The notes under the pieces: model-generated
Told to the model about the DNA's origin: nothing
The model's database searches: none
What the model saw: the letters and a program-made list of their open reading frames with translations, nothing else
From: Levilactobacillus tongjiangensis
GTDB lineage: Bacteria; Bacillota; Bacilli; Lactobacillales; Lactobacillaceae
Length of the DNA: 64,000 nucleotides
Direction: 5' to 3'
Assembly (NCBI RefSeq): GCF_003946345.1
Contig: NZ_RHNY01000008.1
Location: 62,001-126,000, forward strand
Program-made: the position numbers and the translations under genes
In this document: one piece after another, positions 7,290-16,421 of the stretch
Numbering within the stretch: position 1 is the first letter of the stretch
Layout of the letters: every line of letters begins with the position of its first letter

Positions 7290-7545
7290 CCTGATACAAC
7301 AAGGATTGGATGTTGGGGGGGCAGACATAGTGGGAAGTCGCTGCCTGACCGTTCGCCGAATTTGGACTGGAACGCGGTGGGAACGACGGGACAAACCCAA
7401 GGTCGGTCTTGCCCCTCGATTGAAGCCGCAAAGCACGTCTTCAAGTTGCCATTTTCAAAAAAACCACTTGAAAATCTCACGACTGAGTGAGACGAATTTT
7501 AAGTCTATAACGTTTTACTAGTTTTGGTTTAATAATGGTTTTCTA
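7290..7545 (+). repeat. Dispersed intergenic repeat, copy A (partial/divergent)
   Basis: Shares its two ends with copy C at 27655-28047: the start (CCTGATACAACAAGGATTGG, then a CCGTTCGCC block) and the end (ACGAATTTTAAGTCTATAAC, then GTTTTACTA and a TTTGG...TAAT...GGTT tail). The middle is different from B and C. It lies between the IS605 remnant and the nrd terminator. No gene is seen in 7206-7563. Confidence 0.7.
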
Positions 7546-7563
7546 ACTTTGGTTAAATGAATA

Positions 7564-7612
7564 AAAACGCCGCAAATGGTTGGTAATTTTCCAATCGTTT
7601 GCGGCATTTTAT
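7564..7612 (-). terminator. Terminator of the nrdHEF operon
   Basis: GCCGCAAATGGTTGG / CCAATCGTTTGCGGC form a 15-bp imperfect stem with flanking A and T runs, placed 8 bases after the nrdF stop on the minus strand. It is probably bidirectional. Confidence 0.88.
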
Positions 7613-7619
7613 TTAGCGC

Positions 7620-8615
7620 TTATTTACTTGGATCTTGCGGATCAGCTGGCTCACCGATATTGTAATCATCGTCATTCATGGCTTCAACGTTACCTAAGAG
7701 ATAACCGTTCCCAACTTGGGAGAAGAAGTCGTGGTTGGCCGTCGAGGTGGAAATACCGTTCATGACCACGGGGTCGACGTCTTCAGCGGTGTCGGGGAAC
7801 AAGGGATCTTGGCCCAGGTTCATCAAGGCTTTGTTCGCGTTATAGCGAATGAACGTTAACACCTTTTCTGACCACCCAATTTGGTCGTAGAGGGTGTGGG
7901 TGTATTGTTCCTCATTAGCGTAGAGCTTGTAGAGGAAATCGTACATCCAGTCCTTCATCTGTTGTTGTTCGTTGTCCGTCAGTTCCTTCATGCCAAGCTG
8001 GAACTTGTAACCAATGTAGGTCCCATGGACGGATTCGTCGCGCAAAATCAATTTAATGATTTCAGCGACATTGTTGAGCTTGTTGTGTCCCAGGTAGTAG
8101 AGGGGCGTAAAGAAACCGGAATAGAACAGGAAGGTTTCTAAGAACACACTTGAGATTTTTTTCTTCAACGGATGTTCATCATCGTGATAGAGATCATAGA
8201 TGCGTTTGGTCTTATTTTGGAGAAATTCTTCAGAATCACTCCATTGGAAGATTTCGTCAATTTCATCCGGCGTGTTCAGCGTGGAAAAAATGGTGGAATA
8301 ACTCTTAGCGTGAACGGATTCCATGAATTGGATGTTGTTCAGCACGGCTGTTTCGTGTGGCGTCCGGACGTCCCGTCGCAAGGCGGCCATCCCATCTTGA
8401 GACTGAAGCGTGTCTAGCAGGGTCAAGCCCCCAAAGACGTGACCTACGACCCACTTATGGTCAGTATCTAGCGTACGCCAGTCATCTAAATCGTTGGAAA
8501 CGGGAATCCGGGTATCCAGCCAAAATTGTTCCGTGAGTTTTTCCCAGGTGGCTTTGTCGATTTCATCGGAAACTTGGTTCCAGTTGATTGCGTTATAATT
8601 TTCAGTTCTTGCCAT
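7620..8615 (-). CDS. nrdF: Class Ib ribonucleotide reductase beta subunit NrdF
   Basis: The R2 subunit generates and stores the tyrosyl radical on a dinuclear Mn/Fe centre needed by NrdE to reduce ribonucleoside diphosphates. 331 residues, normal length. Visible metal-ligand motifs are ESVHAKSYS and the later DESVHGTYIGYKFQ helix; NWNQVSDEIDKATWEKLTEQFW near the N-terminus is family-typical. ATG at 8615 is preceded by AAGGAGTGGC. Last gene of the minus-strand nrdH-nrdE-nrdF operon, 45 bases after nrdE. No nrdI is present in this cluster; its flavodoxin would have to be elsewhere. Confidence 0.97.
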   Translation of the reverse strand: MARTENYNAINWNQVSDEIDKATWEKLTEQFWLDTRIPVSNDLDDWRTLDTDHKWVVGHVFGGLTLLDTLQSQDGMAALRRDVRTPHETAVLNNIQFMESVHAKSYSTIFSTLNTPDEIDEIFQWSDSEEFLQNKTKRIYDLYHDDEHPLKKKISSVFLETFLFYSGFFTPLYYLGHNKLNNVAEIIKLILRDESVHGTYIGYKFQLGMKELTDNEQQQMKDWMYDFLYKLYANEEQYTHTLYDQIGWSEKVLTFIRYNANKALMNLGQDPLFPDTAEDVDPVVMNGISTSTANHDFFSQVGNGYLLGNVEAMNDDDYNIGEPADPQDPSK

Positions 8616-8660
8616 GATGCCACTCCTTTTTGCGGTCTGTTTTACAGGTAGGGGAAGTTG

Positions 8661-10826
8661 TTAAATCACACAACTCTCACACTGGTTGGCGCCGACTTCG
8701 TTGTTATCATCGGTAAATGTCCGTACGTAGTAGATGGATTTGATACCCTTGCGGTAGGCATAGTTGCGCAAAATGCTGAGATCCCGCGTCGTCATCTTAT
8801 CAGTGCGGCCATTTTTCCACTCGTACAGGCCGGCTGGAATCGTTGAACGCATGAACAATGTCAGACTCATTCCTTGGTCCACGTGCTTTTGGGCAGCAGC
8901 GTAAACGTCGATGACCCGGCGCATGTCGGTGTCGTAAGCAGACTTGTAGTAAGGCATGGTGTCGTTGTCCAGGTAAGGTGCGGGGTAGTAGATCTTACCG
9001 ATCGTCTTTTCCTGGCGTTCTTCAATCCGGTTGATGATGGGGTGGAGACTGGCAGTAGTATCGTTGATGTAGGAGATGGATCCGTTAGGTGCAACGGCCA
9101 TCCGATTCTGATGATAGAGACCGTCGCGCATGACGGCAACCTTGAGGTCAGCCCAGTCTTCAGGTGAGGGTAACCAAACGTCAGCGAAGAGGTCTTGGAC
9201 CTTATCGTTGGTTGGTCGCCAATCTTTTTCCGTGTAACGGTCAAAGTAGGACCCGGAAGCGTAAGCACTCTTGTCAAAGTTGTGGAATGTTTCGTGCTTT
9301 TCCTTAGCAATCTGGTTAGAGGCTTTTAACGTCCAGTAGTTTAGGAGCATGAAGTAGGTGCTAGTAAAGGCCACACTATCCTTAGAACCGTACATCATGT
9401 GGTTCTTGGCAAAGTAACTATGTAGGCCCATTGCTCCTAGCCCAATCGTGTGGGCGAGGTGGTTACCCTTTTGGATGGATGGCACGACGTCGATATCCGA
9501 ATGATCCGTCACAAACGTCAGCGCCCGCACCATAGTTTCCACGGAGTGACCGAAATTTGGTGACGTCATCAGGTTGACAATGTTGGTCGATCCCAGGTTG
9601 CAAGAAATATCGGTACCGAGCTTGACGTATTCCTGCTGGTTGTTGACGGTGGAAGGTGTTTGGACCTGCATGATTTCAGAACACAGGTTGCTCATGACGA
9701 TGCGCCCATCAATGGGGTTTTCACGATTAGCCGTGTCAATGTTGACAATGTAAGGGTAACCGGATTCTTGTTGGAGTTTACCAATATCGGTTTCCAAGTC
9801 CCGGGCTTTCATCTTTTTCTTGTGAATGTCGGGATTGGCGACCATATTGTCGTACTCAGTTGAGATGTCCACGTAGGAGAAAGGCTTGCCGTAGATCCGT
9901 TCTACGTCGTAAGGACTGAAGAGGTACATGTCCGCGTCCTGTTCACAAAGTTCGTAAAATTTATCGGGCACAGTGACGCCCAGTGAGAGTGTTTTGAGCC
10001 GAATCTTTTCGTCGGCGTTTTCCTTCTTAGCACTCAAAAAAGCGACGATATCTGGATGGAAGACACTCAGGTAAACAACCCCGGCACCTTGCCGTTGTCC
10101 CAATTGATTGGAGTAAGAGAAGCTGTCTTCAAGTAACTTCATGACTGGCACGACCCCGGAGGCAGCCCCCTCAATGTGTTTGATTGGATCACCGGCGCCC
10201 CGTAAGTTGGAGAGACTGATGCCGACCCCACCACCGATACGGGAAAGTTGTAGGGCGGAATTGATAGTCCGACCAATGGTATTCATATCGTCAGTCGATT
10301 GGATCAAGAAACAAGAGACTAATTCACCTCGGCGGGAACGACCAGCGTTCAAAAAGCTGGGGGTAGCGGGTTGGTACCGCTGATGAATGATTTCGTCGGC
10401 CAGGTCATGGGCTAATTGTTCGTTACCATCGGCGAAGTCTAAGGCGTTCATAGCGACCCGGTCAATAAAGTTTTCTAAGTAAAAATCGTTGTCGTCGGTC
10501 TTCAGTGCATACTGGGCATAGAACTTGTACGCTGCCATAAAGGATTTAAAGTGAAAATTTTGACTACGCAAAAAGGCGTACAAATCTTCGATAAAGCTGA
10601 AGTCATACTGGTCAATGACGTGCTTTTCGATGTAATTATTGTCGACTAAGTAGTCGAAGCGGTCTTTCAGTGACGTGAACTTTTTGGTATTGGGTTCGAC
10701 GTTTTCTTTGATGAAGGCTTGGAGCGCTTCTTGGTCCTTGTTTAGCGGAATCTGGCCGTTAACGGGGATGTTGATCTCATTGTTTAAGTCGTAATACGTA
10801 ACGTTCTTTAAGTCCTTTAGGCTCAT
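8661..10826 (-). CDS. nrdE: Class Ib ribonucleotide reductase alpha subunit NrdE
   Basis: Catalytic subunit reducing NDPs to dNDPs. Start set at ATG 10826 (MSLKDLKN), where AGAAGAG lies 9 bases upstream; an upstream in-frame TTG at 10835 abuts that site and is unlikely. 721 residues. Visible: the substrate-site cysteine in MSNLCSEIMQ, the NPIDGR and NCLGSTN-like core (CNLGSTNIVNL), the PNGSISYINDTTASLHPI loop, and the C-terminal redox pair in CESCVI that is re-reduced by NrdH. The short N-terminal region lacks a full ATP-cone, as expected for class Ib. Confidence 0.97.
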   Translation of the reverse strand: MSLKDLKNVTYYDLNNEINIPVNGQIPLNKDQEALQAFIKENVEPNTKKFTSLKDRFDYLVDNNYIEKHVIDQYDFSFIEDLYAFLRSQNFHFKSFMAAYKFYAQYALKTDDNDFYLENFIDRVAMNALDFADGNEQLAHDLADEIIHQRYQPATPSFLNAGRSRRGELVSCFLIQSTDDMNTIGRTINSALQLSRIGGGVGISLSNLRGAGDPIKHIEGAASGVVPVMKLLEDSFSYSNQLGQRQGAGVVYLSVFHPDIVAFLSAKKENADEKIRLKTLSLGVTVPDKFYELCEQDADMYLFSPYDVERIYGKPFSYVDISTEYDNMVANPDIHKKKMKARDLETDIGKLQQESGYPYIVNIDTANRENPIDGRIVMSNLCSEIMQVQTPSTVNNQQEYVKLGTDISCNLGSTNIVNLMTSPNFGHSVETMVRALTFVTDHSDIDVVPSIQKGNHLAHTIGLGAMGLHSYFAKNHMMYGSKDSVAFTSTYFMLLNYWTLKASNQIAKEKHETFHNFDKSAYASGSYFDRYTEKDWRPTNDKVQDLFADVWLPSPEDWADLKVAVMRDGLYHQNRMAVAPNGSISYINDTTASLHPIINRIEERQEKTIGKIYYPAPYLDNDTMPYYKSAYDTDMRRVIDVYAAAQKHVDQGMSLTLFMRSTIPAGLYEWKNGRTDKMTTRDLSILRNYAYRKGIKSIYYVRTFTDDNNEVGANQCESCVI

Positions 10827-10930
10827 ACTAATCAACTCTTCTTTCTCTCAATAGGTGCGAAAAATCAAACAAAAAAGCGCCACCGTGAACAGACACGACG
10901 TCGCCAAGACGGGTTAGTGCCGAACTTAAA

Positions 10931-11158
10931 TTAGCCCGCGATTTGGGTTAATTGATCAGGTCGGAAGCCATAAAAGGCTGGGTGACCGGGTGCTTCAATT
11001 ACGGGAACCGCCTGGAAACCTTTTTCTTTTAGGTAAGTCACATATTCTGGATTCTGGTTAATATTGCGTTCTTCGAATTCCACGTTGTGTTCGCTGAGAA
11101 AACGCTTTGTCATCTTGCACTGCATGCAATTGTTCTTTGAGTAAATCGTTACTTTCAT
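10931..11158 (-). CDS. nrdH: Glutaredoxin-like electron donor NrdH
   Basis: 75-residue thioredoxin-fold protein that passes electrons from thioredoxin reductase to NrdE. Redox motif CMQC at residues 11-14, followed by KMTKRFL; the C-terminal FRPDQL is typical of NrdH. ATG 11158 is chosen (AGAGG 11 bases upstream); an in-frame GTG at 11167 is only 2 bases from that site. First gene of the operon, about 100 bases from nrdE. A trxB gene in the same window (56203-57144) could supply its reductant. Confidence 0.95.
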   Translation of the reverse strand: MKVTIYSKNNCMQCKMTKRFLSEHNVEFEERNINQNPEYVTYLKEKGFQAVPVIEAPGHPAFYGFRPDQLTQIAG

Positions 11159-11194
11159 TGTTGCCACATCCTCTAAATTTCATTATCAATGTGT

Positions 11195-11226
11195 TCAGTG
11201 TACACCAGATATGGAAAAATACAATC
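11195..11226 (-). promoter_or_regulatory. Probable nrdHEF promoter
   Basis: On the minus strand, TTGTAT and TACACT are separated by 16 bases, about 35-60 bases upstream of nrdH and directly below the NrdR boxes. Confidence 0.55.
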
Positions 11227-11233
11227 AAAAAAG

Positions 11234-11281
11234 ACACCATATTTGGTAGTTGGAACATACAATAACTACTAAATGTGGTGT
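11234..11281 (-). promoter_or_regulatory. Tandem NrdR boxes upstream of nrdHEF
   Basis: Two related 16-mers, ACACCATATTTGGTAG (11234-11249) and CTACTAAATGTGGTGT (11266-11281, the inverted form), begin 32 bp apart, three helical turns. They resemble the NrdR consensus (ACACNATATNTNGTGT) and lie just upstream of the nrdH promoter. The pairing and spacing are those bound cooperatively by the ATP-cone repressor NrdR. Confidence 0.8.
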
Positions 11282-11357
11282 CTGAGCTGTTAAATTTATT
11301 TTGCTTGGCCTCGACCCGTTTTCTACGGTAAAATAGGTCTAAAAGGTGGCGGAAATA

Positions 11358-11960
11358 TTGACTAATCATTATTATACACAAAATCCAGACGTTTTACACG
11401 AAGAACATCATTGGCCGTTTACCCTCTTAGGCAACGAATTGTTGTTTACCACCGACAACGGTGTCTTCTCGAAAAATCGCGTGGACTACGGCTCACGGGC
11501 GTTATTAGCGGCCTTCAATGCCGACCAGACGCCGGCTGGCCCCTGGCTTGACTTGGGGACAGGATACGGTCCTATCGGTCTAGCATTGGCTAAGAAGTGG
11601 CCTGAACGACAGGTGACAATGGTCGATGTGAATGAGTTGGCATTAGCACTGGCTCGTCAAAATGCGGTGGCTAACCAAATCGAAAATGTTGAAATCAAGA
11701 CGTCAGATATCTATGCGGACGTCACGGAGCGTTACGCGGCTATCCTTACTAACCCACCGGTCCGAGCTGGGAAAAAGGTGGTTACAGCGATGCTGACGGG
11801 AGCCAAGGAGCACCTGCTGCCAGGGGGGACGTTGACAGTTGTTCTTCAAAAGAAGCAGGGGGCACCATCGGCTGAGAAGGCGATGAAGGAAACGTTTGGT
11901 AACTGTGCCATCATCAAAAAAGATAAAGGTTATTACATCTTAGAAAGCACACTGAATTAA
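11358..11960 (+). CDS. Class I SAM-dependent methyltransferase, RsmC-like
   Basis: About 200 residues in one MTS domain. The N-terminus NHYYTQNPDVLHEEHHW is the typical start of the Firmicute 'YbxB/RsmC-like' proteins, followed by motif I DLGTGYGPIGLALA and the N6/N2-amine signature NPPVRAGK. These proteins are thought to methylate a guanine in 16S rRNA (G1207 in E. coli RsmC), but the Gram-positive short form is less well proven. TTG at 11358 is preferred because GGTGGCGG lies 6-9 bases upstream; GTG at 11346 has no ribosome site. It is followed by tadA after 28 bases, likely one operon. Confidence 0.87.
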   Translation: MTNHYYTQNPDVLHEEHHWPFTLLGNELLFTTDNGVFSKNRVDYGSRALLAAFNADQTPAGPWLDLGTGYGPIGLALAKKWPERQVTMVDVNELALALARQNAVANQIENVEIKTSDIYADVTERYAAILTNPPVRAGKKVVTAMLTGAKEHLLPGGTLTVVLQKKQGAPSAEKAMKETFGNCAIIKKDKGYYILESTLN

Positions 11961-11988
11961 CTGTCAGCAATGAAAGGAAGCGGTCCGC

Positions 11989-12519
11989 GTGCGACAAGTC
12001 AGTTACGGCCCAATGGAACGACATTACATGGAAGAAGCGCTCTTTGAAGCTGACCAGGCTGGCCTGATTGGTGAGGTGCCTATCGGTGCGGTCATCGTTC
12101 ACGGTGATCAAATTGTGGGGCGCGGCCATAATCTCAGGGAACACGGGAATGATGCAACCATGCACGCGGAAGTTCGCGCGATTGAGGAGGCTTGTGCCAC
12201 GTTGCATAGTTGGCGATTAGAAGATTGTCAATTGTACGTGACGATTGAGCCGTGCCTCATGTGTAGTGGGGCCATTATCAATTCACGAATTCCGGTAGTC
12301 TACTATGGTGCCAGAGATCCTAAAGCGGGCGCAGTCGATAGCCTTTACGAAACGTTGACGGATAGTCGGTTGAATCACCGAGTGACGGTGTACGAAGGCC
12401 TGATGGCTAAGAGTGCTGGCGAACGCATGGTAAGTTTCTTCCAGGCAGCTCGTAAGCGACAAAAGGCGGAAAAAAAGGCTCGGAAGGCGGCTCAGCGGGC
12501 CGAACGGGTCGAGAAGTAA
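11989..12519 (+). CDS. tadA: tRNA(adenosine34) deaminase TadA
   Basis: Converts A34 to inosine in tRNA-Arg(ACG), an essential reaction for decoding. The zinc-deaminase motif is complete: HAE at residues 59-61 (proton shuttle Glu61) and PCLMC at 88-92. GTG start with AAAGGAAG 9 bases upstream. 176 residues; the last 20 or so form a Lys/Arg/Ala-rich tail (KRQKAEKKARKAAQRAERVE), longer than in most homologues and probably RNA-binding. A long palindromic repeat follows the stop codon. Confidence 0.95.
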   Translation: MRQVSYGPMERHYMEEALFEADQAGLIGEVPIGAVIVHGDQIVGRGHNLREHGNDATMHAEVRAIEEACATLHSWRLEDCQLYVTIEPCLMCSGAIINSRIPVVYYGARDPKAGAVDSLYETLTDSRLNHRVTVYEGLMAKSAGERMVSFFQAARKRQKAEKKARKAAQRAERVEK

Positions 12520-12539
12520 GTGGGCGCGGTGGCTGAAAC

Positions 12540-12650
12540 GTGGTCGGTGAGGCAGCTGGTGAGCATTAACCCCGTAAAAATAAGAATCCAAGTCCAGGAT
12601 TCTCATTTTTACGATGTTAATGCTCACCAGCTAAGCGCCTCACCGACCAC
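12540..12650. repeat. Long intergenic palindrome, copy 1
   Basis: 111 bases fold into one long imperfect hairpin: GTGGTCGGTGAGG, AGCTGGTGAGCATTAA and a GTAAAAAT...GAATCC block pair with the mirror blocks down to CCTCACCGACCAC. The 7-base centre is AAGTCCA. There is no T-run after it, so it is not a standard terminator. A diverged relative is at 35466-35587. Confidence 0.85.
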
Positions 12651-12665
12651 TCTTTAATAACATCC

Positions 12666-12694
12666 TAGACACTCCGCCAAAATCATGCTACACT
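12666..12694 (+). promoter_or_regulatory. Promoter of the SRP RNA gene
   Basis: TAGACA (12666-12671), 17-base spacer, TACACT (12689-12694), placed 7 bases before the predicted RNA 5' end. Confidence 0.7.
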
Positions 12695-12700
12695 AGTATT

Positions 12701-12801
12701 AGCCGTTAAGGCCTTGGAGCAAGGGTGGGCTTACGAATCGTGTCAGGTCCGGAAGGAAGCAGCACTAAGTTCGTTTCGCTTTGTGCTTCAAGTTTATGAG
12801 C
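12701..12801 (+). ncRNA. ffs: Signal recognition particle RNA (small bacterial 4.5S type)
   Basis: The universal SRP domain-IV core GTCAGGTCCGGAAGGAAGCAGC is present (from 12738), with its GGAA tetraloop and the asymmetric internal loop bound by Ffh. Flanking arms CTTGGAGCA / TGCTTCAAG and CGAAT / AGTTCG close the hairpin. It targets ribosomes making membrane proteins to FtsY. Position between tadA and dnaX matches other Firmicutes. Ends are approximate. Confidence 0.93.
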
Positions 12802-12806
12802 TAATT

Positions 12807-12841
12807 CCAACTCCTAGTCCGTGGACTGGGAGTTTTTTTGT
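12807..12841 (+). terminator. Terminator of ffs
   Basis: AACTCCTAGTCC-GT-GGACTGGGAGTT followed by T7. Confidence 0.9.
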
Positions 12842-13088
12842 ACCTAATTTTGGGTACTCAGCTATTTACCAGTGAAACTATCTATATGGAAGAAAAATAT
12901 TTTATTGTGGTAGCGGATACGGTTTAAGTCCCGACAATGGTTGGCTCGGAGGTAGGGGGAGATTCCCGAAATACTTGCGGCCAATTCGTGGCGGGGACCC
13001 ACGAAAAAGGCTATAATTGTTATCAGTGAATTTTAAAAATGTGCCTCTTAAATAATTGATTTTAACCTCACGGAAAGGAACGGATTGC
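12842..13088 (+). other. Leader/promoter region before dnaX
   Basis: No gene seen. A TATAAT hexamer at 13012-13017 is a likely -10 for dnaX, but its -35 is weak. The GC-rich stretch 12930-13005 contains short hairpins (GGGGGAGATTCCC; CGTGG...CCACG) of unknown role. Confidence 0.35.
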
Positions 13089-14858
13089 ATGGCTTATCAA
13101 GCACTTTATCGGGTCTGGCGGCCCCAAAGATTTGACGACATGATTGGGCAAGAAGTGATTACCCGAACGCTTAAGAACGCGATTACCACGAATCAGATCA
13201 GTCACGCCTATCTCTTTGCCGGTCCTCGTGGGACGGGGAAGACTTCAGCAGCTAAGATTTTTGCCAAAGCCATCAACTGTCACCACCAAACGGATGGTGA
13301 ACCTTGCAATGAATGTGAGACGTGTCGCGCAATTACCGATGGGACCTTGAACGACGTCATTGAAATTGACGCGGCGTCTAATAATGGCGTCGAAGAAATC
13401 CGTGATATTCGGGATAAAGTAAAATATGCGCCAACGGTTGCCGACTACAAGGTCTACATCATTGATGAAGTCCACATGTTGTCGACGGGGGCGTTCAATG
13501 CCTTACTGAAGACCTTGGAAGAACCACCGGCTAACGTCATCTTTATTTTGGCGACGACGGAACCTCACAAGATTCCAGCAACAATTATTTCTCGAACACA
13601 ACGGTTTGATTTTAAGCGGATTGCGGCGAGCGATAGTTATGATCGGATGATCTACATCCTGAAGCAAAAGGATGTAACTTACGATGACCAGGCGGTTAAG
13701 GTGATTGCGAAGGCGGCTGAAGGTGGTATGCGGGATGCCTTGAGTATCCTCGATCAAGCGCTGTCCTTTGGCGACAACGAAATCACACTGGATAACGCCC
13801 TCTTAGTTACGGGGAGCGTTACCCATGAACTCCTGGCCACCTATGTTCAACAGGTGCTGGCCGGGGACACGAAGGCAGCCTTAGCGACCTTGCAGTCCGT
13901 TCTGGAAGCCGGAAAAGATGCTGAGCGCTTTACGGAAGACGTGATTGGCTACGCGCGTGACTTATTACTGTACCAGCAGGCACCACAATTGGTGGAAGAA
14001 GCAGAAATGGGCAGTGTCAGTGACGACTTTAAAGCCTTAGCAGAAAAGACGCCGGCCCAGACCATGTACGCCATGATCAATGAGCTGAACGCGATTCAAC
14101 AGCAGATGCGGTTTACCACCCATCCGGACGTTTATTTAGAAATTCTGACGATCAAGCTGGCTGAAATTGGGCGGCAACCCGGGACACCAGTTGCAACACT
14201 AGCAGCGGCGACACCAAACGCGGCCGCTGCTAGCACACCAACGCCCGCAGCTACTGAAGGGCAAGAAACACCGGCCGTGGCCGAGTTGCAACATGAAATC
14301 GACCAGTTGCGTTCTGCGGTCAAACACCTCGAACAAGCGCCCGCACCGACTAAGGCAGCCGCACCAGCTAAGCCGCGGGTCAATAAGTCCGCACCAGCTA
14401 AGGAAGTCAACTTAGCCAAAATCTATCCCGTTCTGGGGAGTGCTACGCGAGAAAAGCTGAACCAATTACAGGAAGCTTGGCCAGACTTGTTGAACAGTTT
14501 GTCAGTTACCCAACGGGCAGTAATGAAGGTTTCTCAACCCGTAGCGGCAGCAGATTCGGGGGTCATTGTCGCCTTTGACTACTCGTTCTTGTATCAACGG
14601 GCAACAACCGACAACGAACTGACGGATGCCTTAGAAAACGGATTGGACCGCATGATTGGTGCCGCTCTGCCGGTGGTCTTCGTACCGAAGGATGAGTGGC
14701 CAGTGATTCGAAAGAATTACTTGACGGCGCATAAGGCTGAGTTGCAAAATAACGCAGAGGGTGAACCGGAAGAACCAGCGACGCCCGCAGCCAATCCAGT
14801 TGTGACCAAGGCGGAAGAATTATTTGGTAAAGAAATTGTTGATGTGAAAAAAGATTAA
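13089..14858 (+). CDS. dnaX: DNA polymerase III subunits gamma/tau DnaX
   Basis: Clamp-loader ATPase and organiser of the replisome. Start ATG 13089 ([10 protein letters not shown]) with AAAGGAAC upstream; earlier in-frame codons lack a ribosome site. Walker A GPRGTGKT (residues 45-52), a four-Cys zinc module (C..CNECETC, about 63-78), DEVHML (Walker B, about 127) and SRT (sensor 1/arginine finger). After about residue 370 an Ala/Pro/Thr-rich linker precedes the tau-specific C-terminal domain. 589 residues, so tau length; no frameshift signal for gamma was identified. Head of an operon with ybaB, recR and yaaL. Confidence 0.95.
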   Translation: MAYQALYRVWRPQRFDDMIGQEVITRTLKNAITTNQISHAYLFAGPRGTGKTSAAKIFAKAINCHHQTDGEPCNECETCRAITDGTLNDVIEIDAASNNGVEEIRDIRDKVKYAPTVADYKVYIIDEVHMLSTGAFNALLKTLEEPPANVIFILATTEPHKIPATIISRTQRFDFKRIAASDSYDRMIYILKQKDVTYDDQAVKVIAKAAEGGMRDALSILDQALSFGDNEITLDNALLVTGSVTHELLATYVQQVLAGDTKAALATLQSVLEAGKDAERFTEDVIGYARDLLLYQQAPQLVEEAEMGSVSDDFKALAEKTPAQTMYAMINELNAIQQQMRFTTHPDVYLEILTIKLAEIGRQPGTPVATLAAATPNAAAASTPTPAATEGQETPAVAELQHEIDQLRSAVKHLEQAPAPTKAAAPAKPRVNKSAPAKEVNLAKIYPVLGSATREKLNQLQEAWPDLLNSLSVTQRAVMKVSQPVAAADSGVIVAFDYSFLYQRATTDNELTDALENGLDRMIGAALPVVFVPKDEWPVIRKNYLTAHKAELQNNAEGEPEEPATPAANPVVTKAEELFGKEIVDVKKD

Positions 14859-14878
14859 ATTTTGGAAGGATGATTAAA

Positions 14879-15196
14879 GTGCGGAACATGGGAAATATGG
14901 GTAGCATGATGAAACAAATGCGTCAAATGCAAAAGAAAATGGAACAGGATCAAGCCAATTTGAACGCCCAATGCTTTACCGGGACGTCTCCTGATGACTT
15001 AGTGCAGGCAACCTTTACTGGTGAACGGAAGATGACGGATCTGACGATCAAGCCGGAAGCCATCGATCCGGATGACCCTGATATGCTGGCTGACTTAGTG
15101 TTAGCAGCTGTTAACGATGCTTTGGGCAAGGTTGATGACACGACGAAACAGACCATGGGAAAGTACACGCAAGGTATGAATATCCCTGGTATGTAA
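14879..15196 (+). CDS. YbaB/EbfC nucleoid-associated protein
   Basis: 105-residue DNA-binding protein of the YbaB/EbfC family, found almost always between dnaX and recR. Met/Gln/Lys-rich helix at the N-terminus ([18 protein letters not shown]), then the tweezer beta-sheet ([21 protein letters not shown]) and a C-terminal helix. GTG 14879 is preferred, with GGAAGG 9 bases upstream; the ATG at 14870 directly abuts that site. Role in nucleoid structure or recombination is known for the family, not shown here. Confidence 0.92.
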   Translation: MRNMGNMGSMMKQMRQMQKKMEQDQANLNAQCFTGTSPDDLVQATFTGERKMTDLTIKPEAIDPDDPDMLADLVLAAVNDALGKVDDTTKQTMGKYTQGMNIPGM

Positions 15197-15218
15197 TTAA
15201 GAAAGGACGTTGTGAGGC

Positions 15219-15818
15219 ATGCAGTACCCAGAACCAATTGCACAACTGATCGACAGTTACATGAAGTTGCCGGGAATTGGCCAAAAGTCCGCCACACGAC
15301 TAGCCTTTTTCACGATTGATATGCAGGAAGACGACGTGACGGCCTTTTCAAAGGCGCTGGTTGCGGCCAAAAAGGATCTTCATTTTTGTTCAATCTGTGG
15401 CAACATTACTGAGACTGATCCGTGTGTGATCTGTGCTGACAAGACGCGGGATCAATCCCACGTGTTGGTGGTTGAACAGGCCAAAGACATCATGGTCATG
15501 GAAAAAATGAAAGAATATCATGGTCTGTATCACGTCCTCCACGGTGTTATGTCGCCAATCGAGGGTAAGGGACCTGAAGACCTAAACATTTCTAGTCTGA
15601 TCAACCGGTTACAACAGAATCCCACGATTAAAGAAGTGATCATTGCCACTAACGCAACCCCTGAAGGTGAAGCGACGGCGATGTATCTGTCACGTTTGAT
15701 TAAACCAGCCGGTATTAAAGTTACTCGGTTAGCTCACGGATTATCTGTGGGGAGTGACATTGAATACGCTGATGAAATGACATTGTTCAAGGCCGTAGAA
15801 GGCCGAACGGAAATGTAG
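15219..15818 (+). CDS. recR: Recombination mediator RecR
   Basis: Ring-forming partner of RecF/RecO that loads RecA at gaps. 199 residues: helix-hairpin-helix (about 17-27, LPGIGQKSA), four-Cys zinc finger (C57, C60, C69, C72), then a Toprim domain with [13 protein letters not shown] and [14 protein letters not shown] 22 bases after ybaB, AAAGGACG upstream. Translationally close to the neighbours, same operon. Confidence 0.96.
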   Translation: MQYPEPIAQLIDSYMKLPGIGQKSATRLAFFTIDMQEDDVTAFSKALVAAKKDLHFCSICGNITETDPCVICADKTRDQSHVLVVEQAKDIMVMEKMKEYHGLYHVLHGVMSPIEGKGPEDLNISSLINRLQQNPTIKEVIIATNATPEGEATAMYLSRLIKPAGIKVTRLAHGLSVGSDIEYADEMTLFKAVEGRTEM

Positions 15819-15829
15819 GAGGTCTCCCG

Positions 15830-16081
15830 ATGTTCGGAAGAAAGAAGCGCCAACTTCCTCGGCTCAAGGCGGCTTACGATGATCAACTTTTAGCAACCAT
15901 CGATGCTGCGAAGGACCGTTGGGACCATGCGAAGCAAACGGAGGAAGCTATCGCCGATGCGGACAACCAAATGACCGCGAATACGGCATTAGCTCGGCAG
16001 ACGTACTTGTTTTTATACCGGGAAGCCCGTCGGCGCAAAGTCCGGGGTAAGCACATTTCAGCCGCTATTTTCCGCGACTAA
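15830..16081 (+). CDS. YaaL-like DUF2508 protein
   Basis: 83-residue, very basic and charged helical protein following recR by 11 bases, exactly where DUF2508 (YaaL) lies in Bacillus and lactobacilli. FGRKKRQLPRLK at the N-terminus and YLFLYREARRRKVRGKHISA at the C-terminus are the family patches. AGGAGG ribosome site. Function unknown. Confidence 0.85.
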   Translation: MFGRKKRQLPRLKAAYDDQLLATIDAAKDRWDHAKQTEEAIADADNQMTANTALARQTYLFLYREARRRKVRGKHISAAIFRD

Positions 16082-16421
16082 TGGGGTAAATAGTTGAAGA
16101 GCAACCAAGTGGAGGTCGAGACCAGGTGTCTCGGCCTCTTGACATCTAGAGGCAATGTTAAGCAAAACTTATTGTGAGTGGTATCGTGGGTAGTTCTTTG
16201 AAGTCGTTCTTAGAGTGATAACACAGCTATTTAAATGAAGTTTTATTAATTTGATGCCGAAAATACAAAGTTCACCCAAATTAGCTAGTATGGGACGTAT
16301 AATCTAGTCGTTGCTGAATGCCAGCTAATAACTAAACCTATGATAAGCAATGGATGCAAATAGACATCAATTCTGAATTCAAGTACAATATAACTATCAA
16401 TCAAAAATGGGGTCGAGTATC
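16082..16421 (+). other. Intergenic region between yaaL and tmk
   Basis: Contains a weak terminator-like hairpin GAGGTCGAGAC / GTCTCGGCCTC (16112-16138) without a good T-run. It also has TATAAT-like hexamers (16296 region) and TACAAT at 16384-16389, the likely -10 for tmk. No gene or RNA family recognised. Confidence 0.4.
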
